Source: Brumimicrobium sp035497735 (GTDB taxonomy: Bacteria > Bacteroidota > Bacteroidia > Flavobacteriales_D > Crocinitomicaceae). From it: a DNA stretch of 64,000 bases. A program made the position numbers and the translations under genes. The notes below the pieces were generated by a model. That model saw only the letters and a list, made by a program, of their open reading frames with translations, was not told where the DNA came from and ran no database searches. The stretch lies in the NCBI GenBank assembly GCA_035497735.1, contig DATJCX010000005.1, positions 30,539 through 94,538 on the forward strand. Direction: 5' to 3'. Shown piece by piece: positions 16,840 through 25,500 of this stretch (positions are counted from its first letter, which is position 1; the number at the start of each line of letters is the position of its first letter).

Positions 16840-17127
16840 ATGCAAGAAACTAAAGAATTAAAACCCGTTCTTATTGAAAAAGAGTTGATTCCAACGCTTA
16901 AATTCAATAATAAGGACCTTGTTCGTCAACAAGAGGGTTTAGCTGTAAAATTAATGGAGGCAACTAAATTGGGAAACCTTCACCACGGTAAAGTGGCCAT
17001 TATATTTGAAGATGATGAAGGTGTAAAGAAGGTAGAAACTACGATTTGGAGTACTGGAACCGACTATATTTGTTTAAAAGGTGGCGTATGGCTGCCAATT
17101 AATAGAATTCATAGGGTTGTTTTTTAG
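16840..17127 (+). CDS. Conserved small Bacteroidota protein of unknown function
   Basis: 95 residues. The first half is helical and charged (FNNKDLVRQQEGLAVKLMEATKLGN), the second half is a run of short strands: GKVAIIFEDDEGVKKVETTIW, then YICLKGGVWLPINRIHRV. The pattern VETTIW...LKGG...IPIxxI recurs in a small protein family that I associate with Bacteroidota and that often lies alone. The compact strand part looks like a small beta-barrel, but this is a guess. It has no signal peptide and is not close to another gene on its strand. Confidence 0.65.
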   Translation: MQETKELKPVLIEKELIPTLKFNNKDLVRQQEGLAVKLMEATKLGNLHHGKVAIIFEDDEGVKKVETTIWSTGTDYICLKGGVWLPINRIHRVVF

Positions 17128-17353
17128 ATGGTTATACTTTATCTAAGTTAGGAATACAAGAATATTGTAACATATCTAACATAAAGATTCAAACAGAATG
17201 TTTAAATTTGAGGTGCGGTTTTAATTAATCGCACTTTTTGTTTTTAGTTAAAAAAGACAAAGTCGTCTATTTGTAAGAACAATTATTAGTTAAAAGATGT
17301 TTGTAGTTTAATGTTTAATGACAGACTAAGAAAATAAAGAAAGTCAATTCAAA

Positions 17354-19468
17354 ATGAAGAAATTATCAAGTTTATTATTCGTATTTTTTATTAGCTTCAT
17401 TGGATATTCCCAAATGATAATGCCAGAGGATATTGTCGATTGGAAGTTTTCAGTGAAACAAAACGGCTGTGAAGCTACCATTATTGCTGATTTAAACATC
17501 AAAGACGGATGGAGTATCAATGCCATTCATTTAGATAAAGAGAGTTTTGGTTTTGCCTCTATTTTTGAAATAGATAAATCTCCTAATTATACGCTTGTAG
17601 GAAAGCCAACAGAAACAAAACCTACCAACGAATTTAGTCCAGCAATTGGCGAAGTTCTTGATTTTCACGTTGGAAAAAAGATTCAGTTTAAACAAAAAAT
17701 AAAAGTAAGTTCTGAAAAGGACTTTGTTTTGTCTTTTAACTTTGGGTATCAACCGTGTGATTCAGTTCAATGTCTATTTCCCTTTGAAGATACTTTTACT
17801 GTTAAAGTTAAAGGATGTAAGGAAACACTAGCCACGCAAGAAAAAGGTGATACTCCAGTTGCTTCAGATAACAATGACGCAAGTGACGAAGGTTCTGCAA
17901 TAGAAGAGGAAGAAGAGGAAGTTGAGGAACAAGCAGTGCTTACTCCTGAAGAAGGTTTGGATGAAATGGCTGAGACTTTAGATCAAGCGCCTATTGAAAA
18001 AGATATTAAAAGTCACTCTCTTTGGTGGATTTTCGCCTTGTCATTTGGTAGTGGTTTAATCGCTTTGGTTACGCCTTGCGTGTTCCCGATGATTCCAATG
18101 ACTGTAAGTTACTTTACGAAAACGAGTAAATCAAAAGCAGCAGGAATTGCAAACGCTGTTAAATATGGTGTTTCTATTATTGTTATCTATATCGTTTTAG
18201 GAACCATGGTTACTTGGATATTCGGTGCGGAATCACTAAATAATATGTCAACAGACCCTGTTTTCAACATTGTATTCTTCTTCTTATTGGTTATTTTCGC
18301 CGTTTCATTTATGGGGGCTTTTGAAATCGCATTGCCTTCATCATGGGCGAATAAAGCTGACTCAAAGGCTGATAAAGGTGGTTTCATTGGAATTTTCTTT
18401 ATGGCATTAGCATTGGCACTGGTTTCATTCTCATGTACTGGACCTATCGTTGGTGTATTGCTTGTTCAGGCAGCAACTGAAGGTGGAATTGCACCATTCA
18501 TTGGAATGTTCGGTTTTTCTTTAGCATTGGCATTGCCATTTGCATTGTTTGCAGCTTTCCCAGGTTGGATGAATACGCTACCAAAGTCAGGAGGTTGGTT
18601 AAACTCTGTGAAAGTGGTGTTGGGATTGTTAGAATTAGCATTGGCGTTTAAATTCTTATCGAATGCGGACTTGGCTTTACAAACTCACTTCCTAGAAAGA
18701 GAATTGTTTATCGCTATTTGGATCGCAATTTTCTTAGTACTTGCATTGTACTTGTTTGGTAAAATTAGATTGCCGAATGATAGCCCAATTGAGAAGTTGT
18801 CAGTAGGTAGAACTTTGTTTGGAACGCTGGTTTTAGTGTTTGTTTTCTACTTGATTCCAGGAATGTGGGGTGCACCATTAAAGATTATTGCAGCTTTCCC
18901 ACCACCAATGAGTTATAGTGAGGCTCCATTAGGTGTTGGTTACACAGGTGGAGGTGCAACAAGCTTTACCGGAAAATCTGATGATGTTTATATTGAAGGT
19001 ACGTTCTTAGGACCGCAAAATATTATGGTGTTCCACGATTATGATTTGGCATTAGCGCATGCAAATAAAATAGGAAAACCATTGATGGTTGATTTTACAG
19101 GACACAACTGTGTAAACTGTCGTAAGATGGAACAAAGTGTTTGGGGTGAACCAGGAATTATCGATATTTTAAGAGATAGTGTGGTAATCGCTTCTTTACA
19201 CGTTGATGAGCGCGTAATGCTTCCAAAAGAGGAGCAAGGCGAAGGTACATTCCCGAATGGAAGAGTGAAAAAGATAAGAACTTATGGTGATAAGTGGACT
19301 TTTAAGCAAGTTTTCGAATACGAAGTAACTGCTCAGCCATATTATATCTTCCAAAATGGAACTGGAAAAGACCTTTCAAATGGTCCAGCAGACTACCAAA
19401 ACCACCGTAGTGCAAAAGCATTTAGAGCATGGTTGGAAGCTGGTTTGAAAGCTTATAGAGAAGGATAA
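17354..19468 (+). CDS. Thiol:disulfide interchange protein, DsbD family
   Basis: 704 residues. It carries electrons from cytoplasmic thioredoxin across the inner membrane to periplasmic thiol proteins. Order of parts: signal peptide (SLLFVFFISFIGYSQ), N-terminal DsbD alpha domain to about residue 155 (with paired Cys in GYQPCDSVQC), an acidic linker rich in Glu near 180-200, a membrane core of about eight helices with the redox cysteines Cys242 (TPCVFPMIP) and Cys361 (SFSCTGP), and a C-terminal thioredoxin domain with the active motif CVNC (Cys586, Cys589). All six cysteines needed for transfer are there. It ends before the terminator element at 19535. Confidence 0.9.
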   Translation: MKKLSSLLFVFFISFIGYSQMIMPEDIVDWKFSVKQNGCEATIIADLNIKDGWSINAIHLDKESFGFASIFEIDKSPNYTLVGKPTETKPTNEFSPAIGEVLDFHVGKKIQFKQKIKVSSEKDFVLSFNFGYQPCDSVQCLFPFEDTFTVKVKGCKETLATQEKGDTPVASDNNDASDEGSAIEEEEEEVEEQAVLTPEEGLDEMAETLDQAPIEKDIKSHSLWWIFALSFGSGLIALVTPCVFPMIPMTVSYFTKTSKSKAAGIANAVKYGVSIIVIYIVLGTMVTWIFGAESLNNMSTDPVFNIVFFFLLVIFAVSFMGAFEIALPSSWANKADSKADKGGFIGIFFMALALALVSFSCTGPIVGVLLVQAATEGGIAPFIGMFGFSLALALPFALFAAFPGWMNTLPKSGGWLNSVKVVLGLLELALAFKFLSNADLALQTHFLERELFIAIWIAIFLVLALYLFGKIRLPNDSPIEKLSVGRTLFGTLVLVFVFYLIPGMWGAPLKIIAAFPPPMSYSEAPLGVGYTGGGATSFTGKSDDVYIEGTFLGPQNIMVFHDYDLALAHANKIGKPLMVDFTGHNCVNCRKMEQSVWGEPGIIDILRDSVVIASLHVDERVMLPKEEQGEGTFPNGRVKKIRTYGDKWTFKQVFEYEVTAQPYYIFQNGTGKDLSNGPADYQNHRSAKAFRAWLEAGLKAYREG

Positions 19469-19534
19469 TAGATTTGAACTTAGCATTATTGAATAATAGC
19501 TATCTCAAAAAGTAAAGATTTGAGTAAAAGTATC

Positions 19535-19619
19535 GGATGTCTCAAAAGTGGGGAAAGTTAATTCAGATGAAATTTGAGTTAACAAATAGTTCTCCAATTT
19601 TGAGACATCCTTTTTTTTT
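19535..19619 (+). terminator. Inverted-repeat terminator E2 behind the DsbD gene
   Basis: GGATGTCTCAAAA (19535 on) pairs with TTTTGAGACATCC (ending 19610), followed by nine T. The inner arms GGGGA and TTCTCC extend the stem. At 76 bases it is the shortest member of the GATGTYTCAAAA family and lacks the conserved centre of E1, E3 and E4. Confidence 0.8.
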
Positions 19620-19724
19620 GGATTTATTCGCTCCATTTTTCATAAAATCGAGTACTATTAACACATTGTGCAAAAATTCCGATAAGTTTCATTGAATTCT
19701 CTTAGTACATACTCCTTAAAGTAT

Positions 19725-19732
19725 TATTTTTG
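19725..19732 (+). promoter_or_regulatory. carA: -7 box of carA
   Basis: TATTTTTG matches the phylum's TAnnTTTG box and lies 17 bases before the ATG at 19749, leaving a very short leader. It also shows that possible start codons upstream of it are not used. No clear -33 TTG is seen at the usual distance. Confidence 0.6.
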
Positions 19733-19748
19733 TCAAAACAATTTAACA

Positions 19749-20852
19749 ATGGACCAAAAAGCAAAAGCAGTTTTAGTATTAGAAGATGGAACAGTATTTC
19801 ATGGTACTGCAATCGGTAAAAAAGGAAAGTCTAAGGGAGAGTTAGTATTTAACACCAGTATGGCTGGATATCAAGAGATTTTTACAGACCCATCATACCA
19901 CGGACAAATTATTGTTATGTCAACAAGCCACGTAGGAAACTATGGTGTAACTTCTAATGATGCCGAATCTGACGTAATCCGTTGTGAAGGTATTGTTGTA
20001 AAGAAATTCTCTGAGGTGACTTCACGTAAATTAGCGGAAGCTTCTTTGCAAGAATTGATGGAGCATTCAAATAAAGCTGGAATTTCTGATATTGATACAA
20101 GAGAATTGGTTCGCCACTTGAGAGACAATGGTTCAATGAATGGTGTAATCTCTTCAGAAGATAATTTCGATATCGAGGAATTGTTAAAAGAAGCAAAAGC
20201 ACTTCCGTCAATGGTTGGACAAGAGATTTCTAGTAAACTTTCAACAAAAGAGATTTTGAATTTCCCTTCTACAACTGAAGAATCAACATATAAAATAGCA
20301 CTAATAGACTACGGTGCGGTAGTGAAATTAGCTTCTTATTTGAATACATTAAGTTGCGACGTTACTATTTATCCTATGGATACACCTTTAGCAAAGATGC
20401 TAGAAGGGAATCCTGATGGATTTGTATTGTCAAATGGTCCTGGAGATGCTTCTACGATGACCTCTTCAATTGAACTTGTAAAAGAAATGATTGCTACCGA
20501 CCTTCCTGTTTTTGGAATTAATATGGGGTATCAATTATTGGCTTTAAGTCAAGGACTGAAGATTGAAAAGATGGTACATGGACATAGAGGAAGTAATCAT
20601 CCAGTTATTAATCACCTATTAGGTAAAGCAGAAATTACTTCTCAAAATCATGGCTTTGTTGTGACAAGAGAAAGTGCGGAAGCAAATAAGGATGTTGTTA
20701 TTACACATTCACACTTAAATGACAATACGGTTGCTGGAATTGCACTTAAAGGTAAAAAAGCATTCGGTGTTCAGTATCATCCGGAGCCAACTGCTGGTCC
20801 ACATGATTCTATTTATCTATTTAATCAATTTATCGAATATTTAAAGAAATAA
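19749..20852 (+). CDS. carA: Carbamoyl-phosphate synthase small subunit, glutaminase nucleophile missing
   Basis: 367 residues. CarA normally hydrolyses glutamine and feeds ammonia to CarB for arginine and pyrimidine synthesis. The N-terminal CarA domain is well kept (VLVLEDGTVFHGTAIG, MAGYQEIFTDPSYHGQI, ISDIDTRELVRHLRDNG). In the glutaminase domain the usual GICLGHQ reads GINMGYQ: the catalytic Cys is Asn258 and the neighbouring His is Tyr. The later active-site His344 and Glu346 (QYHPEP) and SQNHGF remain. The protein should therefore be unable to use glutamine in the usual way. I chose ATG 19749 because the promoter box lies just upstream of it. No carB is in the window; eno follows 74 bases later. 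Confidence 0.92.
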   Translation: MDQKAKAVLVLEDGTVFHGTAIGKKGKSKGELVFNTSMAGYQEIFTDPSYHGQIIVMSTSHVGNYGVTSNDAESDVIRCEGIVVKKFSEVTSRKLAEASLQELMEHSNKAGISDIDTRELVRHLRDNGSMNGVISSEDNFDIEELLKEAKALPSMVGQEISSKLSTKEILNFPSTTEESTYKIALIDYGAVVKLASYLNTLSCDVTIYPMDTPLAKMLEGNPDGFVLSNGPGDASTMTSSIELVKEMIATDLPVFGINMGYQLLALSQGLKIEKMVHGHRGSNHPVINHLLGKAEITSQNHGFVVTRESAEANKDVVITHSHLNDNTVAGIALKGKKAFGVQYHPEPTAGPHDSIYLFNQFIEYLKK

Positions 20853-20926
20853 TAAACAAGGTGTTTTAGACACGTCAAGTGTTCTTAATATAAAGAATTT
20901 AATTTTTAACTTAAAAATCGGTTAAC

Positions 20927-22219
20927 ATGAGTTACATTTCAAGCGTTCACGCAAGACAAGTTTTGGATTCAAGAGGTAATCCTACAGTTGAAGTTGATGT
21001 TTATACAGTAAGTGGTGCAATGGGAAGGGCTGCAGTTCCTTCGGGTGCTTCAACAGGAGCCTACGAAGCTGTGGAATTACGCGATGGAGACAAGTCTCGC
21101 TACCTTGGAAAAGGTGTTGAGAAAGCAATTCAAAATGTTAACACTATCATCAATGAAGCTTTGCAAGGGGCTTATGTTCTAGATCAAAAAGCGATCGACC
21201 TTCAATTATTGAAGTTGGATGGTACTGAGAATAAATCACGTTTAGGAGCGAATGCAATTTTAGGAGTTTCTTTGGCTGTGGCTAAAGCGGCAGCTGCTGA
21301 ATTAGGAATTTCTTTATTCAAATATATCGGTGGAGTTGGTGCTGTTACAATGCCTATTCCTATGATGAATATCTTAAATGGTGGTGAACACGCTGATAAC
21401 AAGATCGATATTCAAGAATTTATGGTGATGCCATTGGGCGCTAAGTCATTCTCTGAAGCATTAAGAATAGGAGTGGAGATTTTCCACCAATTAAAGAAGG
21501 TACTACAAGAAAAAGGATATTCGACAAATGTTGGAGATGAGGGAGGTTTTGCGCCTAACCTTGGTTCAAACGAAGAAGCAATTGAATTCGTTTTAGAAGC
21601 GATTAAACAAGCTGGTTACAAACCAGGTGAAGATGTTTGGATCGCACTCGACGCTGCTAGTTCAGAGTTTTACGATAGAGAAAATAAGAAATATATTTTC
21701 GAATCTACTGGAGAAGAAAAAACTTCTGCTGAAATGGTAAGTTACTGGAAAGAATGGTCTGAAAAATACCCGATTATTTCTATCGAAGACGGTTTAGACG
21801 AAGACGACTGGGAAGGATGGAAAGCGTTGACAGAAGCAATTGGAGATAAGGTTCAATTAGTAGGGGATGATTTGTTTGTTACAAATACCAAAAGATTAGC
21901 GCGAGGAATTGAAGAAAATACGGCTAATTCAATCTTAGTGAAAGTGAACCAAATCGGAACGTTAACAGAAACAATTGAGGCAGTTCAAATGGCAACAAGA
22001 AATGGATATACTTCGGTTATGAGTCATAGAAGTGGTGAAACTGAAGATTATACGATTGCTGATTTGGCTGTTGCATTGAATTGTGGGCAAATCAAAACTG
22101 GTTCAGCTTCAAGAAGTGATAGAATGGCAAAATACAATCAATTATTAAGAATTGAAGAAGAGTTAGGAGAAACAGCTTATTTCCCTGGTCTCGACTTTTC
22201 TTTTTTGAAAAATAAATAG
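20927..22219 (+). CDS. eno: Enolase
   Basis: 430 residues. It interconverts 2-phosphoglycerate and phosphoenolpyruvate in glycolysis and gluconeogenesis. Signatures visible are ARQVLDSRGNPTVEVDV and the loop SGASTGAYEAVELRDGD at the N-terminus, NVGDEGGFAPNL with the general acid glutamate, metal ligands in the YPIISIEDGLDEDDW and LVGDDLFVTN segments, and the closing signature SHRSGETEDYTIADLAVA. Full length and without changes in these motifs. It follows carA on the same strand and is ended by the inverted-repeat element at 22270. Confidence 0.97.
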   Translation: MSYISSVHARQVLDSRGNPTVEVDVYTVSGAMGRAAVPSGASTGAYEAVELRDGDKSRYLGKGVEKAIQNVNTIINEALQGAYVLDQKAIDLQLLKLDGTENKSRLGANAILGVSLAVAKAAAAELGISLFKYIGGVGAVTMPIPMMNILNGGEHADNKIDIQEFMVMPLGAKSFSEALRIGVEIFHQLKKVLQEKGYSTNVGDEGGFAPNLGSNEEAIEFVLEAIKQAGYKPGEDVWIALDAASSEFYDRENKKYIFESTGEEKTSAEMVSYWKEWSEKYPIISIEDGLDEDDWEGWKALTEAIGDKVQLVGDDLFVTNTKRLARGIEENTANSILVKVNQIGTLTETIEAVQMATRNGYTSVMSHRSGETEDYTIADLAVALNCGQIKTGSASRSDRMAKYNQLLRIEEELGETAYFPGLDFSFLKNK

Positions 22220-22269
22220 TTGTTAGTTATATATTCTGTCTTAAAAGTTTAGTTTTATGACAGATGATA

Positions 22270-22397
22270 GGATGTTTCAAAAGTGACGGCGTTGCAAGAC
22301 GCTGAAAGTGAGGATAAGAAAAATACACTAAGGTGTGTGGTCAAGTTCGAAGCTTTTAGGAATGCAAGAGTTCTCCAGTTTTGAAACATCCTTTTTT
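22270..22397 (+). terminator. Inverted-repeat terminator E3 behind eno
   Basis: GGATGTTTCAAAA and TTTTGAAACATCC form the outer stem of a 122-base element followed by TTTTTT. Inside are a GCGTTGCAAGACGC hairpin and the conserved centre ATACACTAAGGTGTGTGG, comparable to E1 and E4. Confidence 0.75.
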
Positions 22398-22463
22398 GTT
22401 AAATAAGGCAACCTATAAGCACTACACACGTTTATTCTTTAAACGTTGGTAAAATTTAGACTC

Positions 22464-25262
22464 ATGAAATTTAATTACACAATGCAGAATAAGCATACTT
22501 TTTTAAAACTAAATAAATCATTCTCAGTAGGTAAGTTGATTTTAGCACTTACTTTTATGTTTTTTCAAGCTACTGCTTTTTCCCAAATAACATTCCCAAC
22601 ACCTTTTGTGACGCCACAACAAGCAGTAGAAAATGTATTGCTGGGACCTGGAGTTCAAGCTTCTGGTTTTAAATACAACGGGAATGGTGTTATGGCTGTT
22701 AACGTTCAGTCAAACATTAGAAGATTCGTCAATACAAATGCTGTTTTTCCTTTAGATGAAGGGGTTCTTATGCATACTGCAAATGCTCCTAATGTGAGCG
22801 GAGACCCTGACTTAAATGCAATTAATTTAAGTAATAGTAATATTTCTAACGGAGTAATTTTGGAATTTGATTTCGTGCCAGAAGGAGATACTTTGTCTTT
22901 TAGCTATATCTTCTCTTCTGCAGAATATAGTTCTTTTACATGCTCTAGTTTTAACGATGTATTTGGATTCTTTATTTCTGGTCCTGGAATATCAGGTCCT
23001 TATTCAAATAACTCAATCAACATTGCAACAATTCCTGGTACTAATACGCCGGTTGGAATTAATACGGTAAACTCTGGGAATGTAACGAGTAGTAATTGCT
23101 TTAATGCAAACCCAAATTATCAGCAAGATTCTCAATATTGGACAAGTTCTTTTAACTCTGTTTACAACTCTTCTCCAGCCATTTCCGGTTCTGTAGGTTC
23201 GCCTAACTTTAATGGAAGTACAATTGAATTAACAGCTAATGCTTCGGTTATTTGTGGGGAAACTTACCATATTAAATTAGCGATATCTAATGTGAGTGAC
23301 CAATCTTATAATTCAGGGGTTTTCCTGAAAGCTGGTTCTTTCTCATCTGTACCAACATTTGAAATTTCTGGTCAAAATACGACAACCATGACTATGGACT
23401 CGGTACTAGTAGAAGGGTGTGATATGGGTAATTTCTGTTTCACAAGACCAATTGAAATCGCTGAAGATACTGCTGTTGTTCACTTTGAAATTGGTGGTAC
23501 AGCAATATTAGGAGTTGACTATAACTTTACGAATATTCCAAACACGCTAGATAGTATTATTCTTTACCCAGGAGAAACAGATTTCTGTATCGATATTGAA
23601 CCAGTTTTAGATGGTTTGCTTGAAGGGCTGGAATCGATTGAAATTAGTACCTTTTCGGTCAACCCCTGTGGAGATACTTTGTGGAGTGAAGCTCGGTTAT
23701 ATATAGCCGATAAGCCCGACATACCCATTCCGAATGCAGGATCAAATTTTGCCGTCTGTGATGGTGGAACTGGGGTTTTAGAAGGAGAAGCTGAAGTAGC
23801 AACAAACACTACAACTTGGACGTATGATGGCCCTGGTGTAATTACTTTTACGCCGAATGCAAATGACCCCAATGCGACTGTTTCTTTTACAGAACCAGGT
23901 TCCTACACCTTGTTCCTCACAGAAGCTAATGATACCTGTGATGTCTTTGGAATTGACTCTGTAACCGTTGTTTATGGTGAAGTGTTATTAGATGTTTCAA
24001 ACGATACAATAATTTGTCAGAATGGACAGGTGGATTTAATTGCTACTGGAAATACGACGAGCAATTCACCTCTAGAGTATCATTGGGATCATACAACTGA
24101 TGTAGGTGCGGTTCAGAATGTGACACCATTAGAAAATACTACGTATTCTGTTTTTGCAGAAAATACCGATGGATGTATCTCGCAAACGAAAACGATAACC
24201 GTGTCGGTTCATCCTCCTCTAGAATTAACAATAACTCCGACTTTACAGTCTATTTGTCCTGGCGATATGGCACAGATTAGCTCTGTAGTAACAGGAGGAA
24301 ATGGTGGCCCTTATACTTTAGTATGGACAGACCCAACAGGAAATGTAGTAGGGGATGAAGCACAAATAGCCGTTTCTCCAGAATCAACTTCGATTTATAC
24401 ATTAACGGTTTCAGATAATTGTGAAACGACTCCTGTTACCCTAACTTCTGAAGTTGTCGTAGAACCATTGCCAGAAGTAATGTTTTCTGTAACAGAACCG
24501 GCTTTATGTACGCCTGCTGTGTTTGAAGTGATAAATAATACTGATCCGAATATGGTTGATCAAACATATTGGTACGTTAATAGTGGCCACTCGTATGCTA
24601 ATTTGGATACGATTAATCCTGATATCACTTCACCTGGTGTTTACGATGTGAAATTGGTGGTAGTGAGTCCAGCAGGTTGTGTAGATTCTTTATCTGTAAA
24701 TAACTTCCTTGAAGTTTACGCTTTACCAGAAGTAAGATTTACATATACACCAAATCCTACAACTGTGTTGAATACTGAAGTGAAGTTTCAAAATGGTACG
24801 ACAGGGGCGGTTTCTTATCAGTGGACTTTCGAAGACGGTCTTCCCGCTTATTCTTCATTAACGAATCCAACGGTAAATTTCCCTGAAGGTATCGTCGATG
24901 TGTATGATGTTGAAATGATTGCTTACACTGAGTTTGGTTGTACTGATACTGTTTTAAAAAGAATACGAGTTCAACCGGAAGTGTTGATCTTTGCACCAAA
25001 TTCTTTTACGCCAGACAACGATTCTTATAATGAAGTATGGAAAGTACATTTATTAGGAGTTGATGTTTACAATGTAACAATCGAAGTATTTAATCGTTGG
25101 GGTGAACAAGTTTGGGAATCACACGACATCGAGTATGGATGGGATGGAACATATGGTGGAAAGCCAGTTCCTACAGGTTCTTACATCTGGAAAGTTAGCG
25201 CAGCTGATAGATTGACAGATGGAAAATACGAATGGCAAGGTCAAGTGACTATTTTGAGATAA
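22464..25262 (+). CDS. Large T9SS type B surface protein with choice-of-anchor L and PKD-like domains
   Basis: About 932 residues. A long N-terminal signal region ends near ATAFSQ. Residues of roughly 40-270 match the choice-of-anchor L domain pattern (GNGVMAVNVQSN, LDEGVLMHTANAPNV, SAEYSSFTCSSFNDVFGFFISGP). Ig/PKD-like strands follow, with a clear PKD-type unit QFQNGTTGAVSYQWTFEDG near residue 775. The last 90 residues are the T9SS type B / gliding-motility-associated sorting domain: APNSFTPDNDSYNEVW and YGWDGTYGGKPVPTGSYIWKV. The protein is exported across the outer membrane by the type IX system and probably kept at the cell surface as an adhesin. The in-frame TTG at 22446 is less likely than the ATG at 22464. 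Confidence 0.85.
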   Translation: MKFNYTMQNKHTFLKLNKSFSVGKLILALTFMFFQATAFSQITFPTPFVTPQQAVENVLLGPGVQASGFKYNGNGVMAVNVQSNIRRFVNTNAVFPLDEGVLMHTANAPNVSGDPDLNAINLSNSNISNGVILEFDFVPEGDTLSFSYIFSSAEYSSFTCSSFNDVFGFFISGPGISGPYSNNSINIATIPGTNTPVGINTVNSGNVTSSNCFNANPNYQQDSQYWTSSFNSVYNSSPAISGSVGSPNFNGSTIELTANASVICGETYHIKLAISNVSDQSYNSGVFLKAGSFSSVPTFEISGQNTTTMTMDSVLVEGCDMGNFCFTRPIEIAEDTAVVHFEIGGTAILGVDYNFTNIPNTLDSIILYPGETDFCIDIEPVLDGLLEGLESIEISTFSVNPCGDTLWSEARLYIADKPDIPIPNAGSNFAVCDGGTGVLEGEAEVATNTTTWTYDGPGVITFTPNANDPNATVSFTEPGSYTLFLTEANDTCDVFGIDSVTVVYGEVLLDVSNDTIICQNGQVDLIATGNTTSNSPLEYHWDHTTDVGAVQNVTPLENTTYSVFAENTDGCISQTKTITVSVHPPLELTITPTLQSICPGDMAQISSVVTGGNGGPYTLVWTDPTGNVVGDEAQIAVSPESTSIYTLTVSDNCETTPVTLTSEVVVEPLPEVMFSVTEPALCTPAVFEVINNTDPNMVDQTYWYVNSGHSYANLDTINPDITSPGVYDVKLVVVSPAGCVDSLSVNNFLEVYALPEVRFTYTPNPTTVLNTEVKFQNGTTGAVSYQWTFEDGLPAYSSLTNPTVNFPEGIVDVYDVEMIAYTEFGCTDTVLKRIRVQPEVLIFAPNSFTPDNDSYNEVWKVHLLGVDVYNVTIEVFNRWGEQVWESHDIEYGWDGTYGGKPVPTGSYIWKVSAADRLTDGKYEWQGQVTILR

Positions 25263-25292
25263 GTATTTAAAGAAAGATTAGGAAGGAATTGT

Positions 25293-25312
25293 CTCAAAAC
25301 TTTAGTTTTGAG
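25293..25312. repeat. Small hairpin CTCAAAAC-TTTA-GTTTTGAG
   Basis: A perfect eight-base-pair stem 31 bases after the T9SS type B gene. Its arms resemble the TCTCAAAA outer arms of the long inverted-repeat elements, so it may be a minimal member. No T-run follows. Confidence 0.5.
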
Positions 25313-25365
25313 ATGCTCTCAAATAAAAAGTAGTTGTCGCAAGACAGCAAACTTTGTTATAAAGT

Positions 25366-25498
25366 GTGAATGTTTCAAAAGTGAGGAGAATACAAAAGAT
25401 TGTAAATGAGAACGAAATGAAGATACTATTGTATGTGATTTAGTTCCAAATTCATCAATAATGCTACAGCTTCCCAGTTATGAAACATTCACTTTTTT
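25366..25498. terminator. Inverted-repeat terminator E4 between convergent genes
   Basis: GTGAATGTTTCA and TGAAACATTCAC close a 127-base element followed by TTTTTT. The centre ATACTATTGTATGTGATTTAG matches the core of E1 and E3. It lies between the rightward surface-protein gene and the leftward pgk and could serve both. Confidence 0.7.
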
Positions 25499-25500
25499 AT

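Noticed and set aside
19692..19748. Upstream start for carA
   Set aside because: The extension overlaps the -7 box at 19725-19732, and CarA proteins begin near the chosen ATG.
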